DNA from: Azospirillaceae bacterium
GTDB taxonomy: Bacteria; Pseudomonadota; Alphaproteobacteria; Azospirillales; Azospirillaceae
NCBI GenBank assembly: GCA_028283825.1
Contig: JAPWJW010000003.1
Span: 2,294,501 to 2,358,500 of the forward strand
Direction: 5' to 3'
Length of the DNA stretch: 64,000 nt
This document shows, in pieces, positions 26,338-34,339 of the stretch (the stretch's first letter is position 1; each line of letters begins with the position of its first letter). Made by a program: the position numbers and the translations under genes. The notes under the pieces were generated by a model. The model was not told the DNA's origin. It saw only the letters and a program-made list of their open reading frames with translations, and did not search any database.

Positions 26338-26691
26338 ATGGACACCGGTGCTGGACAGGACGGATCGGACCTGATCGGCCGCTTGAGCCAGATCAGCAGC
26401 CGCACCAGCCTGATGGCGATCGACAGCGTGTTGCGCGCCCTGTCCCATCCGGCCGTGACCCGGACGCCCAGCGTGGCCGCCACCAGCGACCTGGCCGCGG
26501 ATGGCACTGCGGTTGGCGGCATGACCCAGGCCGGCACGGCCCAGTCGGCCGCAGTGGCGGGGGAAATTCCGACCGCCACCCTGACCGACGTGGCGCGTGA
26601 GGTGGGCGTGATCGCCCGCCGCATGGTCACCGCGACGGAAGACTTCGCCGCCACCATGCGTACCCGCTCCGCCGCCCAGGGCGGACGCTGA
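26338..26691 (+). CDS. Small helical protein of unknown function
   Basis: 117 aa from the ATG at 26338, which has GAGG at the right distance. The N-terminal half (LIGRLSQISSRTSLMAIDSVLRAL) and the C-terminal half (LTDVAREVGVIARRMVTATEDFAATMRTRS) look like amphipathic helices joined by an Ala/Thr/Gly-rich linker. This faintly recalls the helical hairpin of chemoreceptor signalling domains, but there is no hairpin-tip motif. No family is recognised. It lies convergent to the Rieske gene. Confidence 0.55.
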   Translation: MDTGAGQDGSDLIGRLSQISSRTSLMAIDSVLRALSHPAVTRTPSVAATSDLAADGTAVGGMTQAGTAQSAAVAGEIPTATLTDVAREVGVIARRMVTATEDFAATMRTRSAAQGGR

Positions 26692-26699
26692 GTTTTCAC

Positions 26700-27044
26700 T
26701 TAAATAGGCTCAACCAGCAGGACGGCACCGTCCTGCACGCGTACCGGCACGGCTGACAGGCTGCGCCCGGCGCAGGGGCCGTGGACGCAGAACCCATCCT
26801 CCACCCGGAACAACGCGCCGTGGGTGGCGCAGTGCAGGTGGCGGCCGTCGGCGCTCATGAATTGGCCCGGCGTCCAGTCCAGGCTGGTGCCGACATGGGG
26901 GCAGCGGTTGCGGTAGCCGTAGGCCGCATCGCCCCGCCGGACCACCAGGATATCCTCGCGCGCGCTGCCCACACCCCAGCTGATCCCCTTGGCCTGCCCG
27001 TCGGGAATGTCGTCCAGGCGGCAGAGGGGATGGGGGATCGTCAT
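26700..27044 (-). CDS. Rieske [2Fe-2S] ferredoxin-like protein
   Basis: 114 aa, soluble. The Rieske ligands are in CPHVGTSLDW (Cys, His) and CATHGALFRVEDGFCVHGPC (Cys, His). The start overlaps the EVE gene stop by one base, so they are co-expressed. Small stand-alone Rieske proteins of this type act as electron carriers or regulatory subunits; the partner is unknown here. Confidence 0.9.
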   Translation of the reverse strand: MTIPHPLCRLDDIPDGQAKGISWGVGSAREDILVVRRGDAAYGYRNRCPHVGTSLDWTPGQFMSADGRHLHCATHGALFRVEDGFCVHGPCAGRSLSAVPVRVQDGAVLLVEPI

Positions 27045-27457
27045 CAGGCCGTGACGCCCATGCGCTGGCAGGCCAGGTCCCATTCGGCGTCGGTGATGGG
27101 GCAGACGGACAGGCGCGACTGGCGCACCAGGGCCATGGTGGACAGGTCCGGGTCGGCCTTGATGTCCTTCAGGGTCAGGGGCGTTTTCACTGGCACCACC
27201 GGCTTCAGATCCACCATGACGAAGCGGCCGCTTTCATCCGACGGGTCGGGGTAGGCTTCGCGCACGATCTCGGCGATGCCGACGATCTCCAGCCCCTCGT
27301 TGGAATGATAGAAGAAGGCGCGGTCGCCCACCTTCATGGCCTTCAGGTTGTTGGCGGCCTGATAGTTGCGCACGCCGTCCCAATGGGTGCGGCCGTCCGC
27401 CACGAACTTTTCCCAGGAATACTTGAACGGTTCCGATTTCACCAACCAGTGGGCCAT
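27044..27457 (-). CDS. EVE domain protein (thymocyte nuclear protein 1-like)
   Basis: 137 aa, one PUA-like EVE domain, a family that binds modified bases in nucleic acid. Motifs: WLVKSEPFKYSWEKF, TWDGVRNYQA-type segment (HWDGVRNYQAANNLKAMKVGDRAFFYHS), and GIAEIVREAYPDP. It belongs to the gpsA-YciI-EVE block, where EVE proteins are commonly found in alphaproteobacteria. Repeat R5 lies between it and the YciI gene. Confidence 0.93.
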   Translation of the reverse strand: MAHWLVKSEPFKYSWEKFVADGRTHWDGVRNYQAANNLKAMKVGDRAFFYHSNEGLEIVGIAEIVREAYPDPSDESGRFVMVDLKPVVPVKTPLTLKDIKADPDLSTMALVRQSRLSVCPITDAEWDLACQRMGVTA

Positions 27458-27479
27458 GAAGCAGGGTCCTTTTTGTTCG

Positions 27480-27597
27480 CCTCAGTCGCCGGGCGCCGCC
27501 GGATGGCGGCTTGGCTATCCTCGCTGCGCCCTGCGGTACTCGCTCCGGAGTCGGCGGTCGCCGACCTTCGGTCCGGATGCTCCGGACCTGAGATATG
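27480..27597 (+). repeat. Dispersed repeat, diverged copy R5 (forward)
   Basis: The left half is intact: CCTCAGTCGCCGGG, hairpin A (GCCGCC, loop GGAT, GGCGGC), and linker TTGGCTATCCTCG. The right half (27525 onward) no longer fits hairpins C and D and has its own short inverted repeats (GGTCCGGA/TCCGGACC). Confidence 0.75.
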
Positions 27598-27599
27598 CA

Positions 27600-27884
27600 T
27601 CAAGCCTTGGGGTAGACCAGGCGGAAGGGGCGGATCGTTACGTTGGCGAAAAGACCCGCCTCGGCATACGGGTCGGCGTCGGCGAAGGCCTGGGCGGCGG
27701 CCAGGTCGGGGAACTCCACCACCAGCAGGCTGCCCACGGGGTTCTTGCCCTCGGCGTCCAGGATGGGGCCGGCGCAGGCGATGTGGGCCACCTGGCTGTC
27801 CAGGTATTCGATATGGGCCGGGCGGGTGGCGACGCGCAGGTCCAGGCTACCGGGCTTGTCGGTGCATTCGATGGCGAAATGCAT
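27600..27884 (-). CDS. YciI-like protein
   Basis: 94 aa, dimeric alpha-beta barrel (DABB) fold. The conserved His (RPAHIEYL) and Asp (FADADPYAEAGLF) of the family are present. The biochemical role is unsettled. It lies directly downstream of gpsA on the same strand. Confidence 0.92.
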   Translation of the reverse strand: MHFAIECTDKPGSLDLRVATRPAHIEYLDSQVAHIACAGPILDAEGKNPVGSLLVVEFPDLAAAQAFADADPYAEAGLFANVTIRPFRLVYPKA

Positions 27885-27916
27885 GGGATGTCTCCGTTTC
27901 TGCAGGGAAGGGGGCG

Positions 27917-28909
27917 TCAGGCGCCCTCGGTCTTCAAGGGGCGCGACAGCAGCGACTGTATGGTCGCCTCCACCTCCGCACCGTGGTTCAGGATGGCGTC
28001 GACCGCCTGGCAGATGGGCATGTCCACGCCCCGGCGTTTGGCCAGGCGCACCACGGCCTCCGCCGTGTAGACGCCCTCGGCCACCGAATTGCGGCCGGCC
28101 AGGATGTCGGCCAGGGGCTGGCCTTGGCCCAGGGCGTGGCCCAGCGACATGTTGCGCGACTGCAGGCTGCCGCAGGTCAGCGTCAGGTCGCCCAGGCCGG
28201 ACAGGCCCATGAAGGTTTCCGACCTGCCGCCCAGGGCCTGGCCCAGGCGCGCGATCTCCGCCAATCCCCGGGTGATCAATGCCGCGCGGGCGTTGTCGCC
28301 CAGGTCGCGGCCGGCGACGATGCCGCAGGCGATGGCCAGCACGTTCTTGACCGCGCCGCCGATCTCCGCCCCCACCAGGTCATCGCTGACGTAGGGGCGG
28401 AAGGTCCGGCTGCCCAGCGCCTGCGCCAGCCCGGCGCCCAGGGCGGTGTCGCGGCAGGCCAGGGTGACGGCGGTGGGCTGGCCGCGCGCCACCTCGGCCG
28501 CGAAGGTGGGGCCGGACAGCACGGCAAGCGGGTTGGCCGGCAATTCGGCCGCCGCCACCTCGGTCATCAGGCCGCCGCTGGCGATCTCGATGCCCTTGGC
28601 GCACAGCACGACGGGCGTGCCGGGCGCCAGCAGGGCGGCCAGCTTGGATGTCGTCGCGCGGATGTGCTGCGCCGGGGTGACCAGCAGCACTGCGTCGGCC
28701 TGCACGGCCTCGGCCAGGTCGCCGGTGGCGCGGATGGCGGGGTCCAGGGGCACGCCGGCCAGGAAGGGCGTGTTTTCGTGCGCGCCGTTGATGGCGGCCA
28801 CCACCTCGGCCTCGCGCGCCCACAGCACCACGTCGCGGCCGGCCCGGCGGGCGGCCATGGCCAGCGCCGTGCCCCAGGCGCCCGCCCCGATGACACCAAT
28901 GCGCTGCAT
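27917..28909 (-). CDS. gpsA: Glycerol-3-phosphate dehydrogenase [NAD(P)+]
   Basis: Makes sn-glycerol 3-phosphate from dihydroxyacetone phosphate for phospholipid synthesis; 330 aa. The Rossmann motif [13 protein letters not shown] starts at residue 4. [51 protein letters not shown] (catalytic Lys) and [14 protein letters not shown] follow in the usual order. The ATG at 28909 is taken. In many alphaproteobacteria tsaD directly precedes gpsA; here 2.5 kb separates them. Confidence 0.96.
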   Translation of the reverse strand: MQRIGVIGAGAWGTALAMAARRAGRDVVLWAREAEVVAAINGAHENTPFLAGVPLDPAIRATGDLAEAVQADAVLLVTPAQHIRATTSKLAALLAPGTPVVLCAKGIEIASGGLMTEVAAAELPANPLAVLSGPTFAAEVARGQPTAVTLACRDTALGAGLAQALGSRTFRPYVSDDLVGAEIGGAVKNVLAIACGIVAGRDLGDNARAALITRGLAEIARLGQALGGRSETFMGLSGLGDLTLTCGSLQSRNMSLGHALGQGQPLADILAGRNSVAEGVYTAEAVVRLAKRRGVDMPICQAVDAILNHGAEVEATIQSLLSRPLKTEGA

Positions 28910-29093
28910 TCCCGTTCCTCCGGCCCGATCCATAGGTCTGGCTAGGGCTTACCCCGGATGGCCCGGCGTCCGCAACGGTCGTCCGTCGGCCGGTGACGGC
29001 GGTGGGATGGCGATGCTACCTTGGCGTTCAGCGGCCGGTGGGGGAACCGGCTGACGAAACAGGGACATGCTTCTTCTTGAAGGGGGACGCCTC

Positions 29094-30449
29094 ATGGCCA
29101 TTGCAACCGTTTTCACACGCGCTTTCGCCCTGCTGGCGGCCACGGCGCTGGCCGGGGCCGCCCAGGCGCAGGACGCGGCGCCGGCGCCCAAGCCGGTGGT
29201 GCTGCACTGCCCGGCCCTGCTGGACTCGGTGGCGGGCAAGATGCTGGGCCAGACCAGCGTGGTCATCCAGGGCGACCGGGTGATCGAGGTGGCGGCCGGC
29301 TTCGTCACGCGGGCGGATGCCGAGGTGGTGGAACTGCCGGGCGAGACCTGCCTGCCCGGCCTGATCGACGCCCACGTCCACCTCAGCAGCGAATTCAGCC
29401 CCAGCGCCTACAGCGACATGCTGCACTTCAACCTGGCGGACTGGGTGGTGCGCAGCACGGTGTGGGCCAAACGCACCCTGCTGGGCGGTTTCACCACCGT
29501 GCGCAACCTGGGCGACAGCCATTATGAGACGGTGGCCCTGCGCGACCAGATCAACAAGGGCTGGGTCCCCGGCCCCCGCATCCTGACGGCGGGCCCCGCC
29601 ATCGGCTCCACCGGCGGCCATGCCGATGACGGCGACGGCCTGCGCATGGATCTGCAGCCCGACGTCGGTCCGCACGACAGCATCATCAACGGCACCGCCG
29701 ACGCCTGGAAGGCGGTGCGGGAGCATTACAAGCAGAACGTCGACACCATCAAGATCATGACCACCGGCGGCGTCCTGGACCTGTCCAGCAGCGTCGACAA
29801 CGCCCAACTGACGGAGGAGGAGACCAAGGCCCTGGTCACCGCCGCGCATGAGTACGGCTACATCGTCGGCGTCCACGCCCATGGGGCGGAGGGCATCCGC
29901 CGCGCCGTCGTCGCCGGCGCCGACAGCATCGAGCACGGCACCTTCATGGACTTCCAGGACATGAAGCTGATGAAGGAACACGGCACCTACTACGTGCCCA
30001 CCATCTATGTCGGCAGCTACGTGACGGAAAAGGCCAAGGCCAACCCCCACGCCTATCCGCCGGCGGTGCAGGCCAAGGCCCTGCTGGTGGGGCCGCAACT
30101 GCTGAAGACGGTGGGCGACGCCTACAAGGCCGGGGTGAAGTTCGCCTACGGCACCGACAGCGGCGTCTTCCCCCATGGTGAGAACTGGAAGGACTTCCCC
30201 TTGCTGGTGCAGGTGGGGATGCCGGCCATCTACACCCTGCAGATGGCCACCATCAACGCCGCCACCCTGCTGAAAAAGGACAAGGAGATCGGCAGCGTCG
30301 CGGTTGGCAAATACGCCGACGTGGTGGCGGTGCCCGGCGACCCGCTGAAGGACATCACCGTCATGGGCAAGGTGGATTTCGTGATGAAGGGCGGCGTCGT
30401 CTTCAAGAAGGGCGGGACGGAGCAGGTGTTCACCAGCACGGCCCATTAA
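29094..30449 (+). CDS. Secreted metal-dependent amidohydrolase (Xaa-Pro dipeptidase-like)
   Basis: 451 aa with a signal peptide (AFALLAATALAGAAQAQ), so probably periplasmic. Amidohydrolase motifs: PGLIDAHVHLSS (two His), IKIMTTGGV (carboxylated Lys region), VGVHAHG (His), DSIEHGTF (His) and YGTDSGVFPHG (Asp). Related proteins hydrolyse dipeptides, some with C-terminal proline; the substrate here is unproven. The start at 29094 follows AGGGGGAC. It diverges from gpsA and converges on the NYN gene, so it interrupts the usual gpsA-tsaD order. Confidence 0.88.
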   Translation: MAIATVFTRAFALLAATALAGAAQAQDAAPAPKPVVLHCPALLDSVAGKMLGQTSVVIQGDRVIEVAAGFVTRADAEVVELPGETCLPGLIDAHVHLSSEFSPSAYSDMLHFNLADWVVRSTVWAKRTLLGGFTTVRNLGDSHYETVALRDQINKGWVPGPRILTAGPAIGSTGGHADDGDGLRMDLQPDVGPHDSIINGTADAWKAVREHYKQNVDTIKIMTTGGVLDLSSSVDNAQLTEEETKALVTAAHEYGYIVGVHAHGAEGIRRAVVAGADSIEHGTFMDFQDMKLMKEHGTYYVPTIYVGSYVTEKAKANPHAYPPAVQAKALLVGPQLLKTVGDAYKAGVKFAYGTDSGVFPHGENWKDFPLLVQVGMPAIYTLQMATINAATLLKKDKEIGSVAVGKYADVVAVPGDPLKDITVMGKVDFVMKGGVVFKKGGTEQVFTSTAH

Positions 30450-30453
30450 ACCG

Positions 30454-30479
30454 GGATGGCTCCCGGCCGGGGGCCATCC
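30454..30479. terminator. Terminator hairpin shared by convergent genes
   Basis: GGATGGC (30454-30460) pairs with GCCATCC (30473-30479) with an inner CCCGG/GGG pairing. It lies exactly between the amidohydrolase stop and the NYN gene stop. Confidence 0.7.
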
Positions 30480-31225
30480 TAACTGCTCCCGTTATCGCCG
30501 TTCAGTAGTTCCTCGATATCGTCATCGGGCGGAACGAAGGTCGGTGTCACGTGGCGACGGCTGGGATTTGGACAGGTGGATCGTAAACCGTCGATGTGCT
30601 CGTTCAGATCGGGATTGATGTGGTTCCACATCGGGTCGAGGACGAAATCGATCCCCTCCCGCCGTGCTTGCTTGGCTGCCGGAACGAAATCGCTATCGCC
30701 AGCAATCAGGATGATTTGGTTGGCGACGCGTTTGTGTGCGATCGACGCGATATCGAGACCGATCTTCATATCGACCACCTTCTGCTTAGCGTAGAAGGTG
30801 AAGTCGTCGTCGGTCAAATCTCCGAACTGAATCTTCTTTGAGATCAAATCCTTCAGTTTTCCGGGATTGATCTGCCACGTCGCGTTCTCTTCATCCCGCC
30901 GCCCCAGGCGTAGCGCCGTTTTCCTGAGGCGCTTAACCTCATCATGCAAGGACAGCCGGAACTTCGACGTGCCGTCTTTGGAAAAATCATGGGATCGACC
31001 GGACACCGGACGATGCACCTTCTTGGCCAATGGTGGGCAGTCGTAAAAGAAGATGCGGTAGAGGTGGGCGATGCGCTTGCCGGATTTGGCGTACAGGTGC
31101 GCCAGGGCCATCTTGTGCATGGTGCGAGCCACGACAATGGGGTCGCCGCTATCCAAGTCCGGGTAAACGAAGCGAAAGCGCTTCAGGAAAAAGCCACCAT
31201 CCACCAAAACGGCAGTTGTGAGCAT
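30479..31225 (-). CDS. NYN-domain (PIN-like) ribonuclease
   Basis: 248 aa. The NYN/PIN core is visible: AVLVDGGFFLKRF (first acidic residue), KVVDMKIGLDIASIA (second), and IILIAGDSDFVPAAKQARREG (third and fourth). The tail is acidic (PPDDDIEELLNGD). Such proteins cleave RNA and are common in mobile islands, some tied to phage defence. The DNA is visibly AT-richer than the genes on both sides, and it lies between gpsA and tsaD, both signs of acquisition. A strong inverted repeat lies just upstream. Confidence 0.85.
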   Translation of the reverse strand: MLTTAVLVDGGFFLKRFRFVYPDLDSGDPIVVARTMHKMALAHLYAKSGKRIAHLYRIFFYDCPPLAKKVHRPVSGRSHDFSKDGTSKFRLSLHDEVKRLRKTALRLGRRDEENATWQINPGKLKDLISKKIQFGDLTDDDFTFYAKQKVVDMKIGLDIASIAHKRVANQIILIAGDSDFVPAAKQARREGIDFVLDPMWNHINPDLNEHIDGLRSTCPNPSRRHVTPTFVPPDDDIEELLNGDNGSS

Positions 31226-31247
31226 TCCGGTCCCCAGAAAACAGAAC

Positions 31248-31303
31248 CCCCCGGGTTCGGCAACCTCATTAGCAAGCTAGAGGCAGCGTACAGCCGGGGG
31301 GGC
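31248..31303 (-). promoter_or_regulatory. Long-loop inverted repeat upstream of the NYN gene
   Basis: CCCCCCGG (minus strand, near 31294-31301) and CCGGGGGG (near 31247-31254) can form an 8-bp G/C stem around a loop of about 40 nt that holds a smaller CCTC/GAGG pairing. It lies in the leader of the NYN gene. The rest of the gap to tsaD (31304-31411) is AT-rich with a poly-purine run and no gene. Confidence 0.5.
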
Positions 31304-31411
31304 TAGAGAGCCCATAGATGTGTTTTTGCCCAAGTCCCGTCAAGGCCTAAAGGCGAAAAAAGAGCAAAAGAATCTCTCTATGGTAGAGGAAGCTGTGGTG
31401 CTCACCGATCA

Positions 31412-32467
31412 CTAGGCCTTGGCCCCCGCGAACTTCATCGGCTTGGCGTTCGGGTCCAGGGGCCAGCGGGGGCGGGGGGCGAAGTCCAGGGTGTCGGTCT
31501 GGCCGGCGCGGAAGCGTTCCAGGCCGGCCCAGGCGATCATGGCGGCGTTGTCGGTGCAGAGCGCCAGGGGCGGGGCGGTGAAGGTCAGGCCGCGCTTGGC
31601 CGCCAGTTTGCTCAACTGCGCGCGCAGGTATTTGTTGGCGGCGACACCGCCGGCCACCACCAGGTGCCGGCCTTCCGGATGCCGATCCTTGAAGGCCCTG
31701 ATGGCGCGGTCGCAACGGTCCAGCAGCGATTGGCCGACGGCATGGTGGAAGGCGGCGGCCAGGTCCGCCACGTCCTCCGCTGTCGGCGTTCCGAGCTGTT
31801 CCACATGCCGGCGCACGGCGGTCTTGAGGCCGGAGAAGGAGAAGTCGCAGTCCGGCCTGCCTTTCATCGGCGCCGGCAACTCGAACCGGCCGGGGTTGGT
31901 GGCGCGCTCGGCCGCCTTTTCCAGCAGCGGGCCGCCGGGATAACCCAGGCCCAGCAGCTTGGCCGTCTTGTCGAACGCCTCGCCCACCGCGTCGTCGATG
32001 GTGGTGCCCAGGCGACGGTACTGTCCCACGCCCTCCACCTCCAGCAACTGGCAATGCCCGCCCGACACCAGCAGCAGCAGGTAGGGGAAGGGCACGTCGT
32101 CCGTCAGGCGCGCGGTCAGGGCGTGGCCTTCCAGATGGTTGACGGCCACGAAGGGAAGGTTGCGCGCCGCCGCCATCGCCTTGGCCGTCATGACGCCGAC
32201 GATGACGCCGCCGATCAGGCCGGGCCCGCCGGTGGCGGCGATGGCGTCCACCCCACCCAGGCTCAGGCCCGATTCGTCCAGCGCCTGGCGGATCAGGCCG
32301 TCCAGGTAATGCAGGTGGGCGCGGGCCGCCACCTCCGGCACCACGCCGCCATAGGGGCGGTGTTCGTCCAGCTGTGACAGCACGACGTTGGCCAGGATGT
32401 TCCGATCACCGTCCACGATGGCGCAGGCGGTCTCATCACAGCTGGTCTCGATACCCAGGACGATCAT
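31412..32467 (-). CDS. tsaD: tRNA N6-adenosine threonylcarbamoyltransferase TsaD
   Basis: Transfers threonylcarbamoyl to A37 of ANN-decoding tRNAs, with TsaB and TsaE; 351 aa. ASKHA-fold motifs: [19 protein letters not shown] at the N-terminus, NHLEGH metal site, [32 protein letters not shown] and [13 protein letters not shown]. The ATG at 32467 follows GAGGG; the 14-residue longer start at 32509 has no ribosome binding site. It diverges from hemC. Confidence 0.97.
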   Translation of the reverse strand: MIVLGIETSCDETACAIVDGDRNILANVVLSQLDEHRPYGGVVPEVAARAHLHYLDGLIRQALDESGLSLGGVDAIAATGGPGLIGGVIVGVMTAKAMAAARNLPFVAVNHLEGHALTARLTDDVPFPYLLLLVSGGHCQLLEVEGVGQYRRLGTTIDDAVGEAFDKTAKLLGLGYPGGPLLEKAAERATNPGRFELPAPMKGRPDCDFSFSGLKTAVRRHVEQLGTPTAEDVADLAAAFHHAVGQSLLDRCDRAIRAFKDRHPEGRHLVVAGGVAANKYLRAQLSKLAAKRGLTFTAPPLALCTDNAAMIAWAGLERFRAGQTDTLDFAPRPRWPLDPNAKPMKFAGAKA

Positions 32468-32587
32468 CACATACCCTCGGGAAGCCCGCACCGGCCGGGC
32501 CTCACTCATATCAAATCGGCACGATTTGCGCCGTTGTCACCGACCGGGCCCTTTCCCGCAACCGCAAAGGGCGATAGACAGGCAGTC

Positions 32588-33547
32588 ATGACGACCGCGA
32601 CGCCCACCCATACCCCGACCTCTCCCCTGCGCATCGGCACGCGGGGCAGCCCGCTCGCCCTGGCCCAGGCGCATGAAACGCGCGAGCGGCTGGGCCGGGC
32701 CCACCCGCACCTGGCGGTGCCGGGCGCCATCGACATCATCGTCATCAAGACGACGGGCGACCGCATCCTGGACCGCACCCTGGCGGAGGCCGGTGGCAAG
32801 GGTCTGTTCACCAAGGAGATCGAGGAGGCCTTGAGCGAAGGCGCCATCGACCTGGCCGTCCATTCCATGAAGGACGTGCCCACGGTGCTGCCCGAAGGGC
32901 TTGCCATCACCACCCTGCTGCCGCGCGAGGATCCGCGCGACGCCTGGTTCAGCCGCGACGGCATCCGCCTGGCGGATTTGGCACCTGGCGCCGTGGTCGG
33001 CACCGCCAGCCTGCGCCGCCAGGCGCAAATCCTGGCCCGTCGCCCGGACCTTAAGGTCGTGCCCCTGCGTGGCAATGTCCAGACCCGCCTGCGCAAGCTG
33101 GCGGAAGGGGAGGTTGACGCCACCCTGCTGGCCCTGGCCGGCCTGCGCCGCCTGTCGTTGGAAGGCCAGGTGACGGCGGTACTGGAACCAGATGAGATGC
33201 TGCCGGCGGTGGCCCAGGGCGCCATCGGCATCGAGGCGCGGCTGGACGATGCCGTCACCAACGGCCTGCTGGCCGCCCTGAACTGCGCTGAGACCGCCAT
33301 CCGCGTGACGGCGGAACGCGGCGTGCTGACGGCGCTGGACGGGTCGTGCCGCACACCCATCGCGGCGCTGGCGACCCTGCGCCCCGACGGCGATGTGGAT
33401 CTGGACGCGATGGCGCTCAGCCCGGATGGCAAGATCATCGTCACCACCAGCCGCCGCTTCGCTCCGGCCGACGCGCTGACGGCCGGCCTGGACGCGGGCG
33501 CGGAACTGAAGGGCCGCCTGCCGCCCGGCATCTTCACCGTCACCTGA
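32588..33547 (+). CDS. hemC: Porphobilinogen deaminase (hydroxymethylbilane synthase)
   Basis: Joins four porphobilinogens into hydroxymethylbilane; 319 aa. Key residues: LRIGTRGSPLALAQA, VIKTTGDRILDRTLAE with the catalytic Asp, GLFTKEIEEALSEGAIDLAVHSMKDVP, GTASLRRQAQ, LRGNVQTRL, and LDGSCRTPIAALA holding the Cys that binds the dipyrromethane cofactor. First gene of a hemC-hemD-Mic60-hemY operon. Confidence 0.97.
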   Translation: MTTATPTHTPTSPLRIGTRGSPLALAQAHETRERLGRAHPHLAVPGAIDIIVIKTTGDRILDRTLAEAGGKGLFTKEIEEALSEGAIDLAVHSMKDVPTVLPEGLAITTLLPREDPRDAWFSRDGIRLADLAPGAVVGTASLRRQAQILARRPDLKVVPLRGNVQTRLRKLAEGEVDATLLALAGLRRLSLEGQVTAVLEPDEMLPAVAQGAIGIEARLDDAVTNGLLAALNCAETAIRVTAERGVLTALDGSCRTPIAALATLRPDGDVDLDAMALSPDGKIIVTTSRRFAPADALTAGLDAGAELKGRLPPGIFTVT

Positions 33548-33564
33548 GGCGGGGTGGGGCGGCC

Positions 33565-34293
33565 ATGGCCACCGTCCTGATCACCCGCCCCCGGCCGCAG
33601 GCTGATGAGACGGCCGCGCATATCGTGGCCCTGGGCCATACGCCCCTGATCGATCCGCTGATGAGTGTCGCGCCGGTGGACGCCGTCCTGCCGCCGGCCG
33701 ACGATGTGCAGGCCTATCTGGTCACCAGCGTCAACGGCGTACGGGCGCTGGTGCGCCTGGGTGCCGCCCGTACGCGCCCCGTGTACGCTGTGGGTGATCG
33801 CAGCGCCGCCGCCGCGCGGGACGTGGGCTTCATGGACGTCCATTCCGCTGGTGGTGATGCCGAGGATCTGGCGCGCCTGGTGGTGGCGCGGGCTCGGCCG
33901 GACGATGGCCTGTTGCTGCACGCCGCCGGGGCCGATGTGGCCGGTGACCCGGCCGCCGCCCTGGGGGCCCAGGGCTTTTCCGCCCGGCGGCTGACCGTCT
34001 ACCGCGCGGTGGCGGCCACCGCCCTGCTGCCCGACGTGTGCGATGCGCTGGCGGCCGGCCTGGTGGAGCGCGTGCTGCTTTTTTCTCCCCGGTCGGCGCG
34101 TACGTTTGTTAACCTCGCGGTACAGGATGGGGTTTCCGCCCCTCTGGCCGGGGTTGTGGCGCTGTGCCTAAGTCCCGCCGTGGCGGGGGCCTTGGCCGGC
34201 GATGCTGGCCTGTTCGGTGGGGTGGCCGTGGCCGCCCAGCCCAATCAAGCCGCCCTTCTCGACCTGCTTACGGTCGATGCGCCGGGACCCTGA
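33565..34293 (+). CDS. hemD: Uroporphyrinogen-III synthase
   Basis: Cyclises hydroxymethylbilane with inversion of ring D; 242 aa. The family is poorly conserved, but VLITRPRPQADETAAHIVALGH at the N-terminus, YLVTSVNGVRALV, PVYAVGDRSAAAARD and LLFSPRSARTFVNL are its typical blocks. It begins 17 nt after hemC, and position alone would also predict it. Confidence 0.92.
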   Translation: MATVLITRPRPQADETAAHIVALGHTPLIDPLMSVAPVDAVLPPADDVQAYLVTSVNGVRALVRLGAARTRPVYAVGDRSAAAARDVGFMDVHSAGGDAEDLARLVVARARPDDGLLLHAAGADVAGDPAAALGAQGFSARRLTVYRAVAATALLPDVCDALAAGLVERVLLFSPRSARTFVNLAVQDGVSAPLAGVVALCLSPAVAGALAGDAGLFGGVAVAAQPNQAALLDLLTVDAPGP

Positions 34294-34339
34294 CGGGCCC
34301 GCGAAGGGACGGTTCCCAAGGGGAAGAAAGGATCGCCGC

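Noticed and set aside
31347-32054. A 235-aa minus-strand frame within tsaD
   Set aside because: A shifted-frame shadow of tsaD; the true frame ends at 31412.
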